Shown here: positions 26,101 through 40,100 of the stretch, piece by piece
How positions within the stretch are numbered: the first letter of the stretch is position 1
Layout of the letters: each line of letters opens with the position of its first letter
Notes under the pieces: model-generated
What the model saw: the letters and a program-made list of their open reading frames with translations, nothing else
Database searches by the model: none
What the model was told of the DNA's origin: nothing
Translations under genes and position numbers: made by a program
Source: Adiantum capillus-veneris
Taxonomy: Eukaryota > Streptophyta > Polypodiopsida > Polypodiales > Pteridaceae
Assembly (NCBI GenBank): GCA_014529385.2
Contig: CM043971.1
Span: forward strand, 97,306,485-97,370,484
Length of the DNA stretch: 64,000 nucleotides
Direction: 5' to 3'

Positions 26101-28129
26101 TGTACACCTTCTTTCATCCTCTTACACCATAATTTTATTTTTTTGCCAATATGTACATACTCTAACCTCATATTTTTCCTTTATACAAATCACTCCCACA
26201 TTTTCACCCTCACCCGCGTGAAAACAAAAAATTGATTTCTACTCATTGGTTACTTTTATTATATTATTTACTTGCATACATTTTCCTCTTTCACCCAAAA
26301 TAATTCAAGGAGGGACCATATCATATGATTCCAATATCTTTCCATATCCATAACTCCTCCATATTTTTATTATTATTTTTACTCATTATTCTAACACCAT
26401 GTGCTCATTGAGCTAAAGCCCATGAATAGTCCATACACTAGTCCCACCATGTATATATTTCTTATTTCACCAATAATCCTCCTCCATGCATGGGTCAAGG
26501 GCAACTTGAATGCTTTGTATTATAATATGACAAAGGAGGGGCTCACCTTTGGATGCATTGTACAAATTCAACAAAGGAGGGGACCACAAAAAGACTTTTG
26601 CAGGCCTAAAAAACAGGCTTTTTGGTGAGAATTTTGGCACCTATCTCCACTCCGAATTTGGAGCGGTGGTCAAAAGAGAAAATGTAGCCCACGCTCTGAA
26701 TAATCACCCCAAATTTTTTCATGATTTTTGGAGCTACCAGCTGTGAGCTATGATTTTTTTAGTGGACCCCAGTTTTCCCATGCTATGCAGCCACACTCTC
26801 TCTTCCACTTTATCATTTTCCTCTTTCACACACACTTCTCCACTCATCATCCCCATCTCTCTCACCACTCCTCTCTGCACACTACTCACCTTCTCCTCAA
26901 CCTTGAAGAATAAGAGAAACCATGGTGAACTCATACCTCCCACACACAATTCCATTCCAAAATTGACCACCTAGTCTCATTTTTCCTCCTCCAAATTACC
27001 CATATCTATCAAAAAACCACAAAATTCAGCCTCTTCTCTTAAAAGACAGCATCATGGTGGTTGATTACTCAGCTTCAATTACCTTGGCTCTCAAGGAAGG
27101 TCAAGAGTGGAGAAAAAATGTACCGTCAAAGCTAGTGGACCGTCAACAAGCGTCAAAGTTGGCTCTACTCAAGACACTTGGAGCATCAACCTTGTAAGAA
27201 ATCCACCTTTTCTTACCTCTTAAGAGTTTTTCTTCCTTATTTGTATCCTACATGGATACTCCCATTGTAAATATTCAATTCCATTTGTAAATTAATACTA
27301 ACTCTACTAACACTAACCCACTATGAAAAGTCCTATCACCTCCATTTCTCTCCTCTCTCTTTCCCCACCAACTTCTTGATAATTCCAAGCAAAAGAAATT
27401 AGATAAATTGCTGAAAATCTAACCCAACCATGGTTAGAGGAGTAACCCTAGCCTTTAAAATTGCTATAAAAGGAGGGTGTAGCTAGCATAAGAAAAGGCC
27501 ATAAGCAAGAGCACTATGCTATAGCTTGAGAAGCCAAGCTCAACCTCTCTAGAAGGAGCTCTTGAGTGGAAGCTCATTGTCTTATGCATGTGCATGTGTT
27601 GTAATAGGGGATTAGCAAGGGAAATCTATGCCATTGTAAGAGAGAGAGTGATCATTCAATTGAGAGTAGGAAATCTATCATTTTTCCTACTAGTGTAAGC
27701 CCAACATTCGCTGAATCAAGGAGGGTGGATTTGGACTAAGCTTGGATACTTTGTCTCCCTTCCAACGTGAAGTAATGGACAACAATGATGCGTAAGTGTC
27801 TTGGTGTTTTCTTTTAAGTTCTTGATAGCTTGTCTCTGGTGTTGTCATCAATCTAGCCATAAATCCCACATACTGTAAGAGGGCGACAGGGTGGAGAGGA
27901 CTCCCCTGGCCTTAAGACAGTGATTTGGGTGGCTTTTCTTGTGATGTGTTGTGGTGAAATTTACGCAAGCTATGTTGAACAAGTACTAATCTCACTTTGA
28001 TTTGTCATGACAGATTTGTAAGAAGGTATTAATGCAACAAGCACCCCCTCCCCCTTTCTCTCTCTTTCTTAAATATATAGTTGGTTTGCTTGATCATTGC
28101 CGATACGTTTCGAAGCAGCCCGAGCACTA

Positions 28130-28161
<32 letters not shown>

Positions 28162-31061
28162 GTGTTTTAGTGTGTGAGAGTATTCCATTGGTGTTAGGGT
28201 TAGTGTAAATTCCTTGCTTGTTTGAGGGTTGCTCTAACGATTCTCCTCTTTTGCGTCCTAGTTCGCTCTTAAACTAGGTGGTGCCCCTTGTGTAGTTGGG
28301 ATTTGGCGGTGGGTTTGTTGTTTTGGTTTATGTTGTGTTGTGCCCCAGCCCCATTGAGCAGCACGGGAGCCTTGAAGGGTGTCTAGAGGCCACTCTTCTT
28401 GTTGCCCGCCCCGGACCGCCTCAATGTTTAAGCCCATTACACGCTTCTCATCAATCACAATGTGTCACAGCCAGTCCTCATTCGAGGGAGAGCGGCATTC
28501 CCTCTCATTTCTCACGTCTAGGCTAAAAGAGAGCTACGTCGAGGATCCCAAGCGGCAGTCAGGAACATGGGTATTCTTGACAGGTATGGTGAGTTATTTG
28601 AAAAGTTTGAGCATTTGTTTCTCCATGATGATCTTCCCCCTACACTCCCTCCCAAGCAACCCGAGGATCATGTCATCGATCTAGTAGATGGAGCACAACC
28701 TGTAAGTAAGTTTCCATATCGTATGAACAAGGCTAATGAAGAGGAACTAGAGCGCCAACTAGGTGAGTTGTTGGATAGGGGTTTTATACGTCCCAGTGTA
28801 AGTCCTTTTGCTGCTCCGATTCTTTTTGTTCGTAAGAAAGATGGCTCATCGCGGTTATGTGTTTCAATGGGGCGGTGGTGTTCTCGAAAATCGATTTGAA
28901 GAGTGGCTACCACCAAGTAAAAATCGCAAAGCGAGACATCTATAAGACCGCCTTTCAGCCCGAACGCCGACACTACGAGTTCATTGTTATGCCGTTTGGT
29001 CTAACGAACGCATCGGATACGTTTAATCGCATGATGATGCGTATCTTCATTGATTTGGTCGGTAAGTGCGTGTTTATCTTTTTGGATGACATTCATTTTC
29101 TCCTCTTCTTGGGAGCAACATGCTATTGATGTGGAGAAAGTTTTAGCCCGCTTGGATGCTAACCATCTTTATATTGCAGCAAAGAAGTCGGAATTTTTTC
29201 TGACTACTGTGTACTACTAGTGTAAGGTGCAGCGGAAGTGAATGTTGAACTTAGCTCAAGATGAGTGCTCCGAATTGTGCTCAAGGGTTCCTTTTACTTA
29301 CGGAAGGGAGAGCCTTCGTTCTTTTAGTGAGAGAGTGCAAATGATCACAAACAAAGTGGTAAATACTGTGAATGAAAGGCTGAGACTGAGAGATAGAGAG
29401 AGAAGAATACGACACCACAATGTTGTCAAACCCTCCTCCAAGGGCCCCTCTCTCGATGGCAAAAGAAGTCTTTGCTATTGATTGCACAAATCTCTACAAT
29501 GGTCTAAATGCAATGGTCTTGCCGACGATGTCGACGACAGTGATGGCGACGACAAGACGAGCTGAAAACTGAAAACACTAAGGGCTGAAATCTGCAAATC
29601 TTGTATCTGCTGAATTCTGACTCTATCTCGGTGACGAAGGCGATGATGACGACGCGAGGACAATGCGCTGAAAACGTAGATGCTGAAATCTGCGAATAGC
29701 GGGCTGAATCTGCAAATGTTTGCTGATATGACCGTGCGGCGAGGATCTGCCTGCGGGAAGGTGAGATCTGCGAGGTTTGGGGGCTGCACACTGATGCAAA
29801 AATGGGTCTTGTCGCCAAGGAACAACAAACGCTAGGGCTCATCTGTTGTTCCAAAAACGCTAGGGCTGATGAGGCATCTGCTGCAAAAACGCTACGGAAT
29901 CTGATGTCGATCTGCAACTTGCAAGACGTTGGGCTTGTTCTGCAATTGATGAAAAACACCGGATGGTCTTTGGTGGCTGTAAACACTAGGTTCCCTTGCC
30001 GGTCTTACTGAGAAGGTGCACTGCCAAATGCTATCTGCTGCCTCTTCTGCCAGAAAGCGCTAGCACTAGCTTTTCTTATATACTGAATTACCAGAATTGC
30101 CATACCCAGTTTCCCAACAAAGTCGCTTAATAATAATAAGTGAAAAATGGCTACAATAGGGAAAATGGGTTCTATGCACTGTAAAATGCTCCTGATGGGT
30201 ACTGACTGTAATCTGATGATCATGTTGTGTGCAACCAGAGGAAATGCAACTACTCTAAGTGTCTGGACATGCAGGGTCTGCGAACAGACTCACAAAGGTG
30301 CCAGAACACTTCCTAAGCTAACCGAACCCTTGTCATGAAGTAGCTTGTCCACATGCACATAGGGTTAGATGTGCACGTGACAATTTGGGCTACATTCTCT
30401 CTCCCGAGGGTATTCGATTTGATCCCGCGAAGGTAAGTGAGGTAAGCGAGTGGCCTATGCTTGAGACGGCACATGATGTTCGCTCATTTTTGGGTTTCTG
30501 TCAAGCATACAGTTCTCACATTAGGCACTTTGCACATATTGCCGCACTATTATCCGACTTGTTAAAGGATGTCAAGACACGCCGTCAGCACGTTGTCATG
30601 ATCGATGCTCCTAAGAGTGCTTTTGAAGCGCTCAAAGTAGTAGTCACCGAGGTGCCATGCCTCGTTCTCGCCTCTTGGGATGAGCCTTTTGAGGTGTGGA
30701 CTAACGCTAGTAACATTGCCCTTGGCGTAGTGTTACAGCAAAACAACCGTCCAGTGCCATTTCTCTCTCGTTAACTCAATAGTGCTGAGACGAATTATTA
30801 TGTTTATGATAAGGAACTTCTCTCTGTCATTCATGCATTAAAGCATTGGAAGCATTTTATGTCACAAAGTGATGACGTGGCTGCCGATATGATGGCCAGA
30901 AATCCTAAAACTGCAAAAACCCTAATCCTAACCCTAAGGGCAGCAGGGCTGAACCCGGAAAATGCGGAGGCATGATGACGTGGCACCGTACGGCAGAATC
31001 CGCTTTTTGCGGTGCAATCTACGGCAGCCAACGATGCTTTTTTGCTTTTTCTACGCAAATT

Positions 31062-31119
<58 letters not shown>

Positions 31120-34100
31120 AACTCTTTGCTTTAATTTTGAAGCTCAAGAGAGCTTGTGAGAGAAAGAGCCTTTGCTTTTATTTTCAGGCTTTTGACTTTA
31201 AGCTTTTGGGGCTCTGCTTTTGGCATCCCTTGTAAAATAAATAAGTGGATTGGGCTCCCACTCTGCAGAGCATCTGGACGCAAAGTCTGAGAGTGAGACC
31301 CAACCACTCTTGTACTTTGAACACTGATTAATACAAAAAGAAATACCGAAAGGGGCGCCAGTCTTTGGGGCCAAGATCTCTAGGCACAGAACTCCGCCAG
31401 GCCAGTGCAAATCTATTGTGAACTGTGAACTGTTTTGAAGTGGTTATTTGGTGTTGTCGTGATTGATTCTTGACTTGGAGTGTCCAAGTCTGTTACACTA
31501 ATATCAAAGCACGGCCGATTTCTCTTCTACGGGAAATCCGATCCCAAATTTTTTTTTCCGCGGCACCTATGGCTTCAGGCAAGGATCAGTCGACTCCCTC
31601 TGCATCCAGAGATGCGGGAAGGGATCACAATGAAGATTCATGCGAGGAGTATGGCCCGCCTCGGCCTACTCAGGCGGAGCGTCGAGAGATGGAGCGTCGA
31701 CAGTTGATCGACGATGCAACAAAGATGATGCTTAATTTTGCCAAGGACCCAAAGATGGCAAAATATATGAGCAAGACCTCTTTGGAGGAGGTGCATACGG
31801 AGTGGCAGAAAACCACACCACCACCACCGAAACCCGCTCTCAAGAAACCTCCTGTTCCCAAGAAGTATTCAAAGAAGGAATTAGAAGAGGTGGTGGATGC
31901 ACGAATTGCTCAGCTTTTTGACGCGCAAAACAAAGCTAAAAAGCACGGCAAAAAGCAGAAGAAAGGCACTGACTTCCCGACTTATTTGGGTCGTCAGTCG
32001 ACATTTGATAAGGCAAAGAAACCAAAGAAGCGTGTTCGATTTGAAGGAGTACCCAGTTCTTCTTCTTCTTCTTCTTCTGTCAGTTCTTCTAGCTCTTCAG
32101 ATTCAAACGAAGAAGACAGAAAAGGCAAAAAGCGAAGCAAGAAACAACGCTTTGGAAAGGGCAAGAAAAAGGCAAAGAAGTCTAAATCTCGCCCAGTAAG
32201 TGACAGTTCTACAGAGGACTCGTCTATAGACAGTTCAGACTCTGATGACGGCAACTTTTATGTGAACAAGAAGAATTTTTATAAAGCCAACGAGTATGAC
32301 TTTCTGGAAGACAAAAGCAAGAAAGTCCGAGAGTTTAAGGAAGGTGGACAATCAATCAAATTTGACACTTTTTCAAGATATAAAGATGCTTCGAAGGCTT
32401 TGTCTTTTATACAGTAGTTTGACATCGCTTTCGCGGAAGGATGCTACTCAGAGCACTCCAAGATTCGAAGAGCTTCCTCCTATTTTAAGGGGAATGCTCG
32501 AACTTGGTGGTCCACGCTTTTTTTAAACAAGACTGCGCCAGTTAAATGGCTGAAATTTAAGAATCTTTTTATTTCTTCTTGGCTGACTCAAGAGTATGAA
32601 CGCGATATACGAGCTACTTGGAACCATCTTCGGATCACCAAGAGAGATACAGTGGATGCTTATTGCGAGAGATTCTCGAGCTCTTTTCTACCCACCTCTT
32701 CATTCAAGAAGATCTCGTTCAGAGAACAGATTGAGTGGTTTACCTTGGGTCTACCTACAGAGATCTGAGATCACTACTTGGAACAGAAGTCATCTTCTAT
32801 TCAGGAGTTGATGAGTCATGCGGAACGGGGTTTTGCCATTCACTCTGGCAATCTGACCTACCCCACCGATGAGGTCATGACACAACGAGCAGAACAGACT
32901 TCAACGAATGAAAGTAGAAAGAGAAAGAGCAACCCAGAAAAGAAGGATGCACAACCCAAGCTTACTCCTCAGGAGAGAGCTTGCTTTATCAGGGAAGGGA
33001 AGTGCTTTGGATACGGGAAATTTGGACATATGTCCGCGAAGTGCCCTAAAAAGGCACAGAAAGAACGGAACGACAAGGACGACGAAAGGCCTGAGAGTTC
33101 GAGAGCAGCTGAGGAACGTGTAAGAAAAGGCAAGATGAAAACAGGACTGGTTCCAGATTGTGTAGGTACGGATCCCAACACCATGGACGAGAGTACAGAA
33201 TTTTGTCGAGCTTGGGGCAAAGTGAAAGACCAAGAGGCCCTGATCTTCTTTGATGGAGGAGCCAAGGCCAACTTCATTCACCAGAATTGGCGGCGCCGCT
33301 CGAGATCACTCCCGATCGGATGGGACCACTTGCAGAGGCAGTTCTAGCGACACCCGGCAGGGACGTAGCCATTACACCTGTCATTGGCAAACTTCGGTTG
33401 CATTGTCAGGGGTATTTGGGGCATGAGAACTTTTTCATAATGCCTCTGGAAGGTTGTGATGTTCTCTTGGGAATTCCCTGGTACCACAAGAACAACGCCG
33501 TGGTCGATTATCGGGCGAGGAAAGCGACATTGACTACAGAGAAGGGCAGAACCATTGTACTTGACATTAAACTAAAGGGCGAGTCTGTCCCTATTGTATC
33601 GGCTTCGGCCATTTCTAAATTAATGAAATCCAATCTGTTTGTTTACTCGATCTTTATGAAAGAGTTGAGTGATGAGCATAGCAAATATGTCTAAACTTGA
33701 TAAAGAACGCCAAGATTTTCTACACTCTCATGCCGATTGTTTCTCAGAGGGCCTCCCAGGCGAGTTACCACCTGCTCCTCCTGAAGATCATACCATTGAT
33801 CTGATACCTGGAAGCACACCACCGAACCTGCCACCTTACCGTGTGAGCTGAGCACAGAATGAAGAAGTGAAAGACCTCTTGGAAAAGGTTCTTGTCCAAC
33901 CTAGTACTTCACCGTATTGCTCTCCAATGTTGGTTTTGAAGAAAGACGGATCTTCGAGAATGTGCATCGATTACAGAGCTCTCAACAAAATCAACATCAA
34001 GAACAGATTCCCGATTCCTAGGATTGATGATATACTCGACAGATTACAGGGATCCTCATGCTTTAGCAGGATTGATTTAAAGAGTGGATATCATCAGATC

Positions 34101-37100
34101 AGAATCGCGCCGGGAGACGTCTACAAGACAGCTTTTCGGACGACTTTTGGGTTATTTGAGTTTTTGGTGATGCCTTTTGGCTTAACCAATGCTCCTGCGA
34201 CATTTAACCGGATGATGGACAGGATTTTTCGAGAGCACAGGTGTCACCAGGAGGTGTATTTTTCCTATTGCCTTCCGTAAATAAGTACTAGATATTTTTA
34301 TTTATTTTTATTTTTACTTGTTTTCCCCGGAACCCTTGAAAAGGTGCAAGTGGACATTGCATGGCCATTGTGAAACGGCTACGGCTGAATAGGTTTCTCA
34401 CAGCGGGAGTCTCAGTCGGTCGGTCTGGGACTGGTCGGGCCAGTTAGCACTGAATTCTGATGAGTATGGAAGCCTGTGTGCGCCAAATGAAGTCTGGGCC
34501 ACTCGGAAAGTCACTTATAACTTTATAAGTCAGTGGGAACTAGAGAATTAACTCAAAAGGGGCAAACTGGACACATGGCGGCTCCAGGCAGTTTTGCCAC
34601 TTCCAGCATGAAGAGGGGCCCCCCAATTTGAGAGAGGAGGCTGATTTTTTAACACAAGTGACCTACAGTGTGTGTGTGAGTAGTGGGTGCAGGTTTACAG
34701 CTTTAATGGAAAGCTTGCCTTCTCCTCTGTCTCATGTAGCGCGATGATTTGCTCTCGTGCATCTCTCTCTCCCCTTTGGCACATATGGTAATGCCCCACT
34801 AGTTGGGCTACTCAGATGAACATGTACAGTTCTGGGGGTTTATGCGCGTTTGCCAAGGCAAGAGCCTTCTGAACAGGAACCGGATTAGCTAATTGCTAAT
34901 TCCCCACAGGTACGCACAGTTCCATCGCGAAAGATTGCGAGTTTGGAGAATTTCTCGCGTGAAAACTCGTCCAATTCACAGGGGAACTGTCCCATTGTGT
35001 GCGGCAGCCCTTGGGACACGCGTAGGCGTGTTCGCTCCGCTAAAAACGATCCGAAACAGGGAATTACAGCCTGCTATGTTTTTCTGCAGGTTTAGGGTTT
35101 CGCACCTAAACTGCAAGGGAACACCGGGGGAGCCTCGTGAGAGCCTTGGGATGCGTGTACAGGCTTTGGGCACCCGGCAATGAAAAACAAGGAATTACAG
35201 CCCGCTGAATTTCTGTGACAGCTCACCAGAAAGCTTCCAGATAGCGAGGGAATCCGTCCTAGACAGGTGCTTTTGACCTACAGGTGTTTTTGCGCCGTTA
35301 TGCTGCCAAAATCAGGTCGAAAACCTGCGTTTTCAGCCCTCGCCAGGTTTGGACAGCTTTGTGAAAGCTTGTGCGAAGTGGTCGGATCGTCTACCTTAAT
35401 TTGAATAAAGAAATACCAAAAGGGGCGCCAGTCTTTGGGGCCTACAGGGTGTCGGTCTCATGTGCGCAGTGACATTCTAGTCGCTGGACGCATCTGTGTT
35501 CTCTTCCCTTCTCAGTGCTCTGTGTAAAGTTAACAGGTAATTGAAATAGTACCGCCCTCTACGTTGTACAGGCCGGTTATATGGTTCCATCGACGGGATA
35601 GTCACTTTTTCTTCAAAAAGTGCAGCGTGGATTGTTGTGGGGTGAAAGCAACACAGAGCTTGTCGATATGGCAGAGAAGAGAGACCAAGTACCTGAAGAG
35701 GAATCTTCCTCACATGGCACAGAGAAAATTCCTTCAACTCTTCAAGAAGAGGACAGGTTGTTTAGAACTCAACTGCATTGTTGCATGGACATGTTTCAGC
35801 AGTTGGCTAACAACCCAAGGATGCAGGAGTTCTTACAGGCTCCGACATAGGGTTTTCAGCCTCCTACACAGGGCATGACTGAGCCGTTGCAAGAAAAGGA
35901 GATTTCCAATGCGCAGAGGACTCATGATGCTCGAGGGAAAGCCCATGTGGTTGAGCAACTAGCGATGTCCAATGATCCAAAGCAACTTGCTTTAGCTGGA
36001 CAGGAACCGTTTGTGAATGGTCAAGGGAGTAATGAACACGCTATGCGTCAGACCCTTCCATTACCTAATACTTATCCTAGTTATTTTGGAGGTGGATCAG
36101 TGTTTCAAGCTATGGTTGGACCTTCCACAGGTTATATGCCAGGGAATGTGTTCGGGACAATGCAAACAGGCATGGGTAACCCTATGTACGCGAACATGGG
36201 TGTCCAACCAGGTTTTCAAGGTGCCTACGGCCAGTTTCGAGTGCCTGGAACACAATTTGGTATGGCTTGTTTTTCGCAGCCATACGTACAAAATGCAGAT
36301 ATGACAGGTAAAACAGTTGATGCGAGTGCTGGAATGAACAATCATGGAGCACCACTGTTACAGGCACCTGTTTATGATAATGTGGCTCCTTTGAGTCAGC
36401 TAAAGGATTACAAGGAAGGTGGGCAGGGAGTGAAGTTTGAAACTTTCAGAGGAACTGAGGATCAATTAAAGGCTTTGACCTTCATACAGCAGTTCGATGT
36501 AGCTTATGCTGGAGGAAACTTCACGGAATCTTCAAAGATACGCAAGGCTGCCACTTTCTTGAAAGGGAATGCGCTTCAATGGTGGACCGCATTGTTGAAC
36601 CAGGGTCAAGCCCCAACAACGTGGGTCCAATTCAAACAGCTTTTTGCGCCTGCATGGTTGACAAACACTTTTGAAGTGGATGTGATGACAGAATGGCACG
36701 AGTTGAATGCTAAACAGTGTGCGAATTTGGAAGAGTACAATAAACACTTTTGGGCCGCACTGTTACCAGTCACCTCTTACAGGTTTGTGCCATTGTCAGA
36801 ACAGATTGAGAAGTACTGTTGCGGATTGCCCAAGAAAATCAGGGACTACTGCACAAAGACTATTGTCATGAATATGTTTCAGTTGATAGAGAATGCAAGA
36901 GTGGCCAGCAATCTGTCGAAGGGAGATTCCGATGGATTTAATAGCCACAAGAAAGGGTCCCAGGGCAAACAGTTTTCAACCAAGGGCAATGTTGCAACAA
37001 AGCCTTCTGAGCCTCCCACAAAGAAGCCCTCCACTGAAGAAGGTGATACGTCCAAGAAGCAGTCTAAGTCTTCTTCGGGACGAGGACAAGGACAAAAAAG

Positions 37101-40100
37101 GCATTTTTCAGGCAAAACTTTTGAAGAAAGGAAAGCTCTTAGGGAGGCCAAGAAATGCTACATTTGTGAACAGGAAGGACATTTTGCAAATGAATGCCCA
37201 CAAAAGAAGTCACAGGATAAGGATGACAAGTCAGACCATAAAGGGAAGAAGTCAAAGCCAAGTGCAGGACTTGTTCCAGATTTGGTTGGAGACCAGCCAA
37301 ACACAGATGCCACAGAGCTGTGCAGAGCTTGGGGCAAAGTTAGAGACCAGACAATGCTGGTTTTCTTTGATCCAGGAGCCCGTGCAAATTTCATATCACC
37401 AGAATTGGCATCAAAGTTGGGCATTCGTGCAGAGGAGATGGGTATGACAGGGGAAGCAGGTTTGGCATGCCCAGGTCATTCAGAGCCTGTTACTCCCATT
37501 TTGGGAAAGCTTCGTCTGCACATTCAGAGCTATGTGGATGCGGAAGAATTTCATATTATGCCACTTCAGGGCTGTGATGTGTTACTGGGTATCCCATGGT
37601 GTTACAGGTTACATGCTATGGTGGATACAACAAAAAGATTACCCTTGTACATAGAGGAAAGACTCATGTCCTTGATGTAAAGCTTAAAGGCGAGTCTGTT
37701 CCAGTTGTTTCTGCTTCTGCTATTTCATCTGTAATAAAGAATCATCTTTCTACGTACTTGATCTTTGCAAAAGAAGTACCTCAAGTTGTATCTAATTTGT
37801 CTACCTTAGATAAAGACAGGTCAACTTTTTTGAGTGGTTTCAGTGATTGTTTTTCGGACTCTTTGCCAGGGGAGTTACCTCCTGAGAGACCTGAGGATCA
37901 TACTATAGATCTTGTGTCAGGTTCTAGTCCACCGAATAGACCACCATACAGGGTTAGTGTAGCCCAGCAGAAAGAGATTATGAGTCAGGTCAACGAGCTT
38001 TTAGAGAAGGGGCTGATTCAGCCCAGTTCATCCCCTTTTTGTTCGCCTGTACTCTTAGTGCAGAAGAAGGATGGTTCATGGCGCATGTGCATTGACTATT
38101 GCGCCTTGAATAAGAATACCATCAAAAACAGGTTCCCCATACCGAGGATAGATGACATTCTTGATCGGCTTGAGAGAGCGTCATTGTTTACAAGGATAGA
38201 CCTAAAGAGTGGCTACCATCAGATACGCATTAGGCCAGAAGATGTCCATAAGATTGCATTCAGGACAACATTTGGTCTCTATGAGTTTCTTGTCATGCCA
38301 TTTGGTCTCACAAATGCTCCTGCCACGTTTAATAGAATGATGGACAAAATTTTTAGGACACATAGAAACTTCGTGGGTACCTTCTTTGATGACATGATTG
38401 TCTATTCGAAGTCCGAAGAGGAGCATAGGGATCACTTGATTGCAGTTTTCAATGAGTTACGTAAGAACGGGCTACTCATTAATGCGAAGAAGAGTGAATT
38501 CTTTTTGCAAGAAATTCACTTCCTTGGGCACATTGTTTCAAAGGATGGGGTACGCATGGATCCCGCTAAAGTGGAAGCAATTAGGTCATGGCCAGACTTG
38601 AAATCCGTACATGACATTCGAAGCTTTCTAGGCTTATGTTCCTACTACAGGAGGTTCATCCGAAATTTTGTTGAGATTGCTTCTCCACTCCATGCACAAC
38701 AAGGAAAAGGAGTTACTTTCAAGTGGACAGCCAAGGAAATTTTAGCGTTCAAACACTTGAAAGAGAAGCTAACTTCAGATCCGGTAATCATTTTGCCAGA
38801 TCTTTCAAAACCTTTTGTGGTTCAGTGTGTGCGTGTGGCCATAGTCTTGGTGCAGTTCTAATGCAGAATGGCCGAGTAGTCGCATATGAGAGCAGAATTC
38901 TTTTGAAGACTGAAAGGAATTTGCAAGTCTATGAGAAAGAATTGTTGGCAGTAATTCATGCTCTCACTAGTTGGAAACACTATCTGCTAGGGGCTGATTT
39001 TGTTGTCCAAACGGATCATCAAACCTTGCGATATTTTCTCACACAGACAAAGTTGTCTGAGAAGCACATGCGATGGGCAAACATCTTGTCAATGTTCCAT
39101 TTTCAGATTGTGCATGTGCAAGGGAAAAAGAATGTGGTGGCAGATGCGTTGTCACGAAAGCCCCAAATTTCAGCAGTGTCAATTCCGTACCATTGTGAAC
39201 TAGACGAAATGAAAACACAATATGCTGAAGATTGAGATTTTGCAAGGATCTATGACCAGCTTGTTGATGGGCAACATCATGAGCACTATATGCTTAAGAA
39301 TGACTTTCTCATGATGCATGGAAAGTTATGCGTTACTAAACAGTTACGGCCAAAGATTTTGATGGAAAGTCATGCTCCACCTTATGCTGGGCATCGTGGA
39401 ATTGATGCGACAGTGAAAGGGGTTGAGGCATTCTTCTATTGGCCAGCTTTGCGTCAAGATGTTGACACATTTGTAAGATCGTGCTTAGTATGCCAAAAAG
39501 TCAAATTTGACAGACAAAAGCAACCGGGATTGTTGCAGCCATTGCCAATCCCAGATAGGCCATGGGAAAGCATAGCAATGGACTTTATCTTTGATCTTCC
39601 AAGGACGCAAACAGGCAATGATGGCATTTGGACTATCATTTGTAGGTTCAATAAGCAGGCCCATTTCATTCCTGTGAGGAAGAAGATAAAGCCAGAACAC
39701 ATGGTCAAGATATTTATTAGCAATATCTTTAAATACCACGGGATGCCTCAGTCAATTGTCAGTGACAGGGATCCACGTATGACGAGTCTTTTCTGGAAGG
39801 CATTGTTTGAGAACATGGGCACTACGCTAAAGTTCTCTTCTTCCTTTCATCCGCAAACTGATGGACAGTCAGAAGAGGCAAATTCTATTGTCCTCGACAT
39901 GCTCAAAAGTTATGTGTCAGAGCACAAGGCAACTTGGGAACACCATCATCCATTGGTTGAATATGCTTACAATAACACTGTGCATACGTCAACAAGTAAG
40001 GCACCATTTGAGATAGTGGAAGAAGGGAAGAAAGTCCCACCCATTTTGCAGACTAAGGACAAGATTTTTGAGGCAGATAAGTATGTGCAAGATATGGATG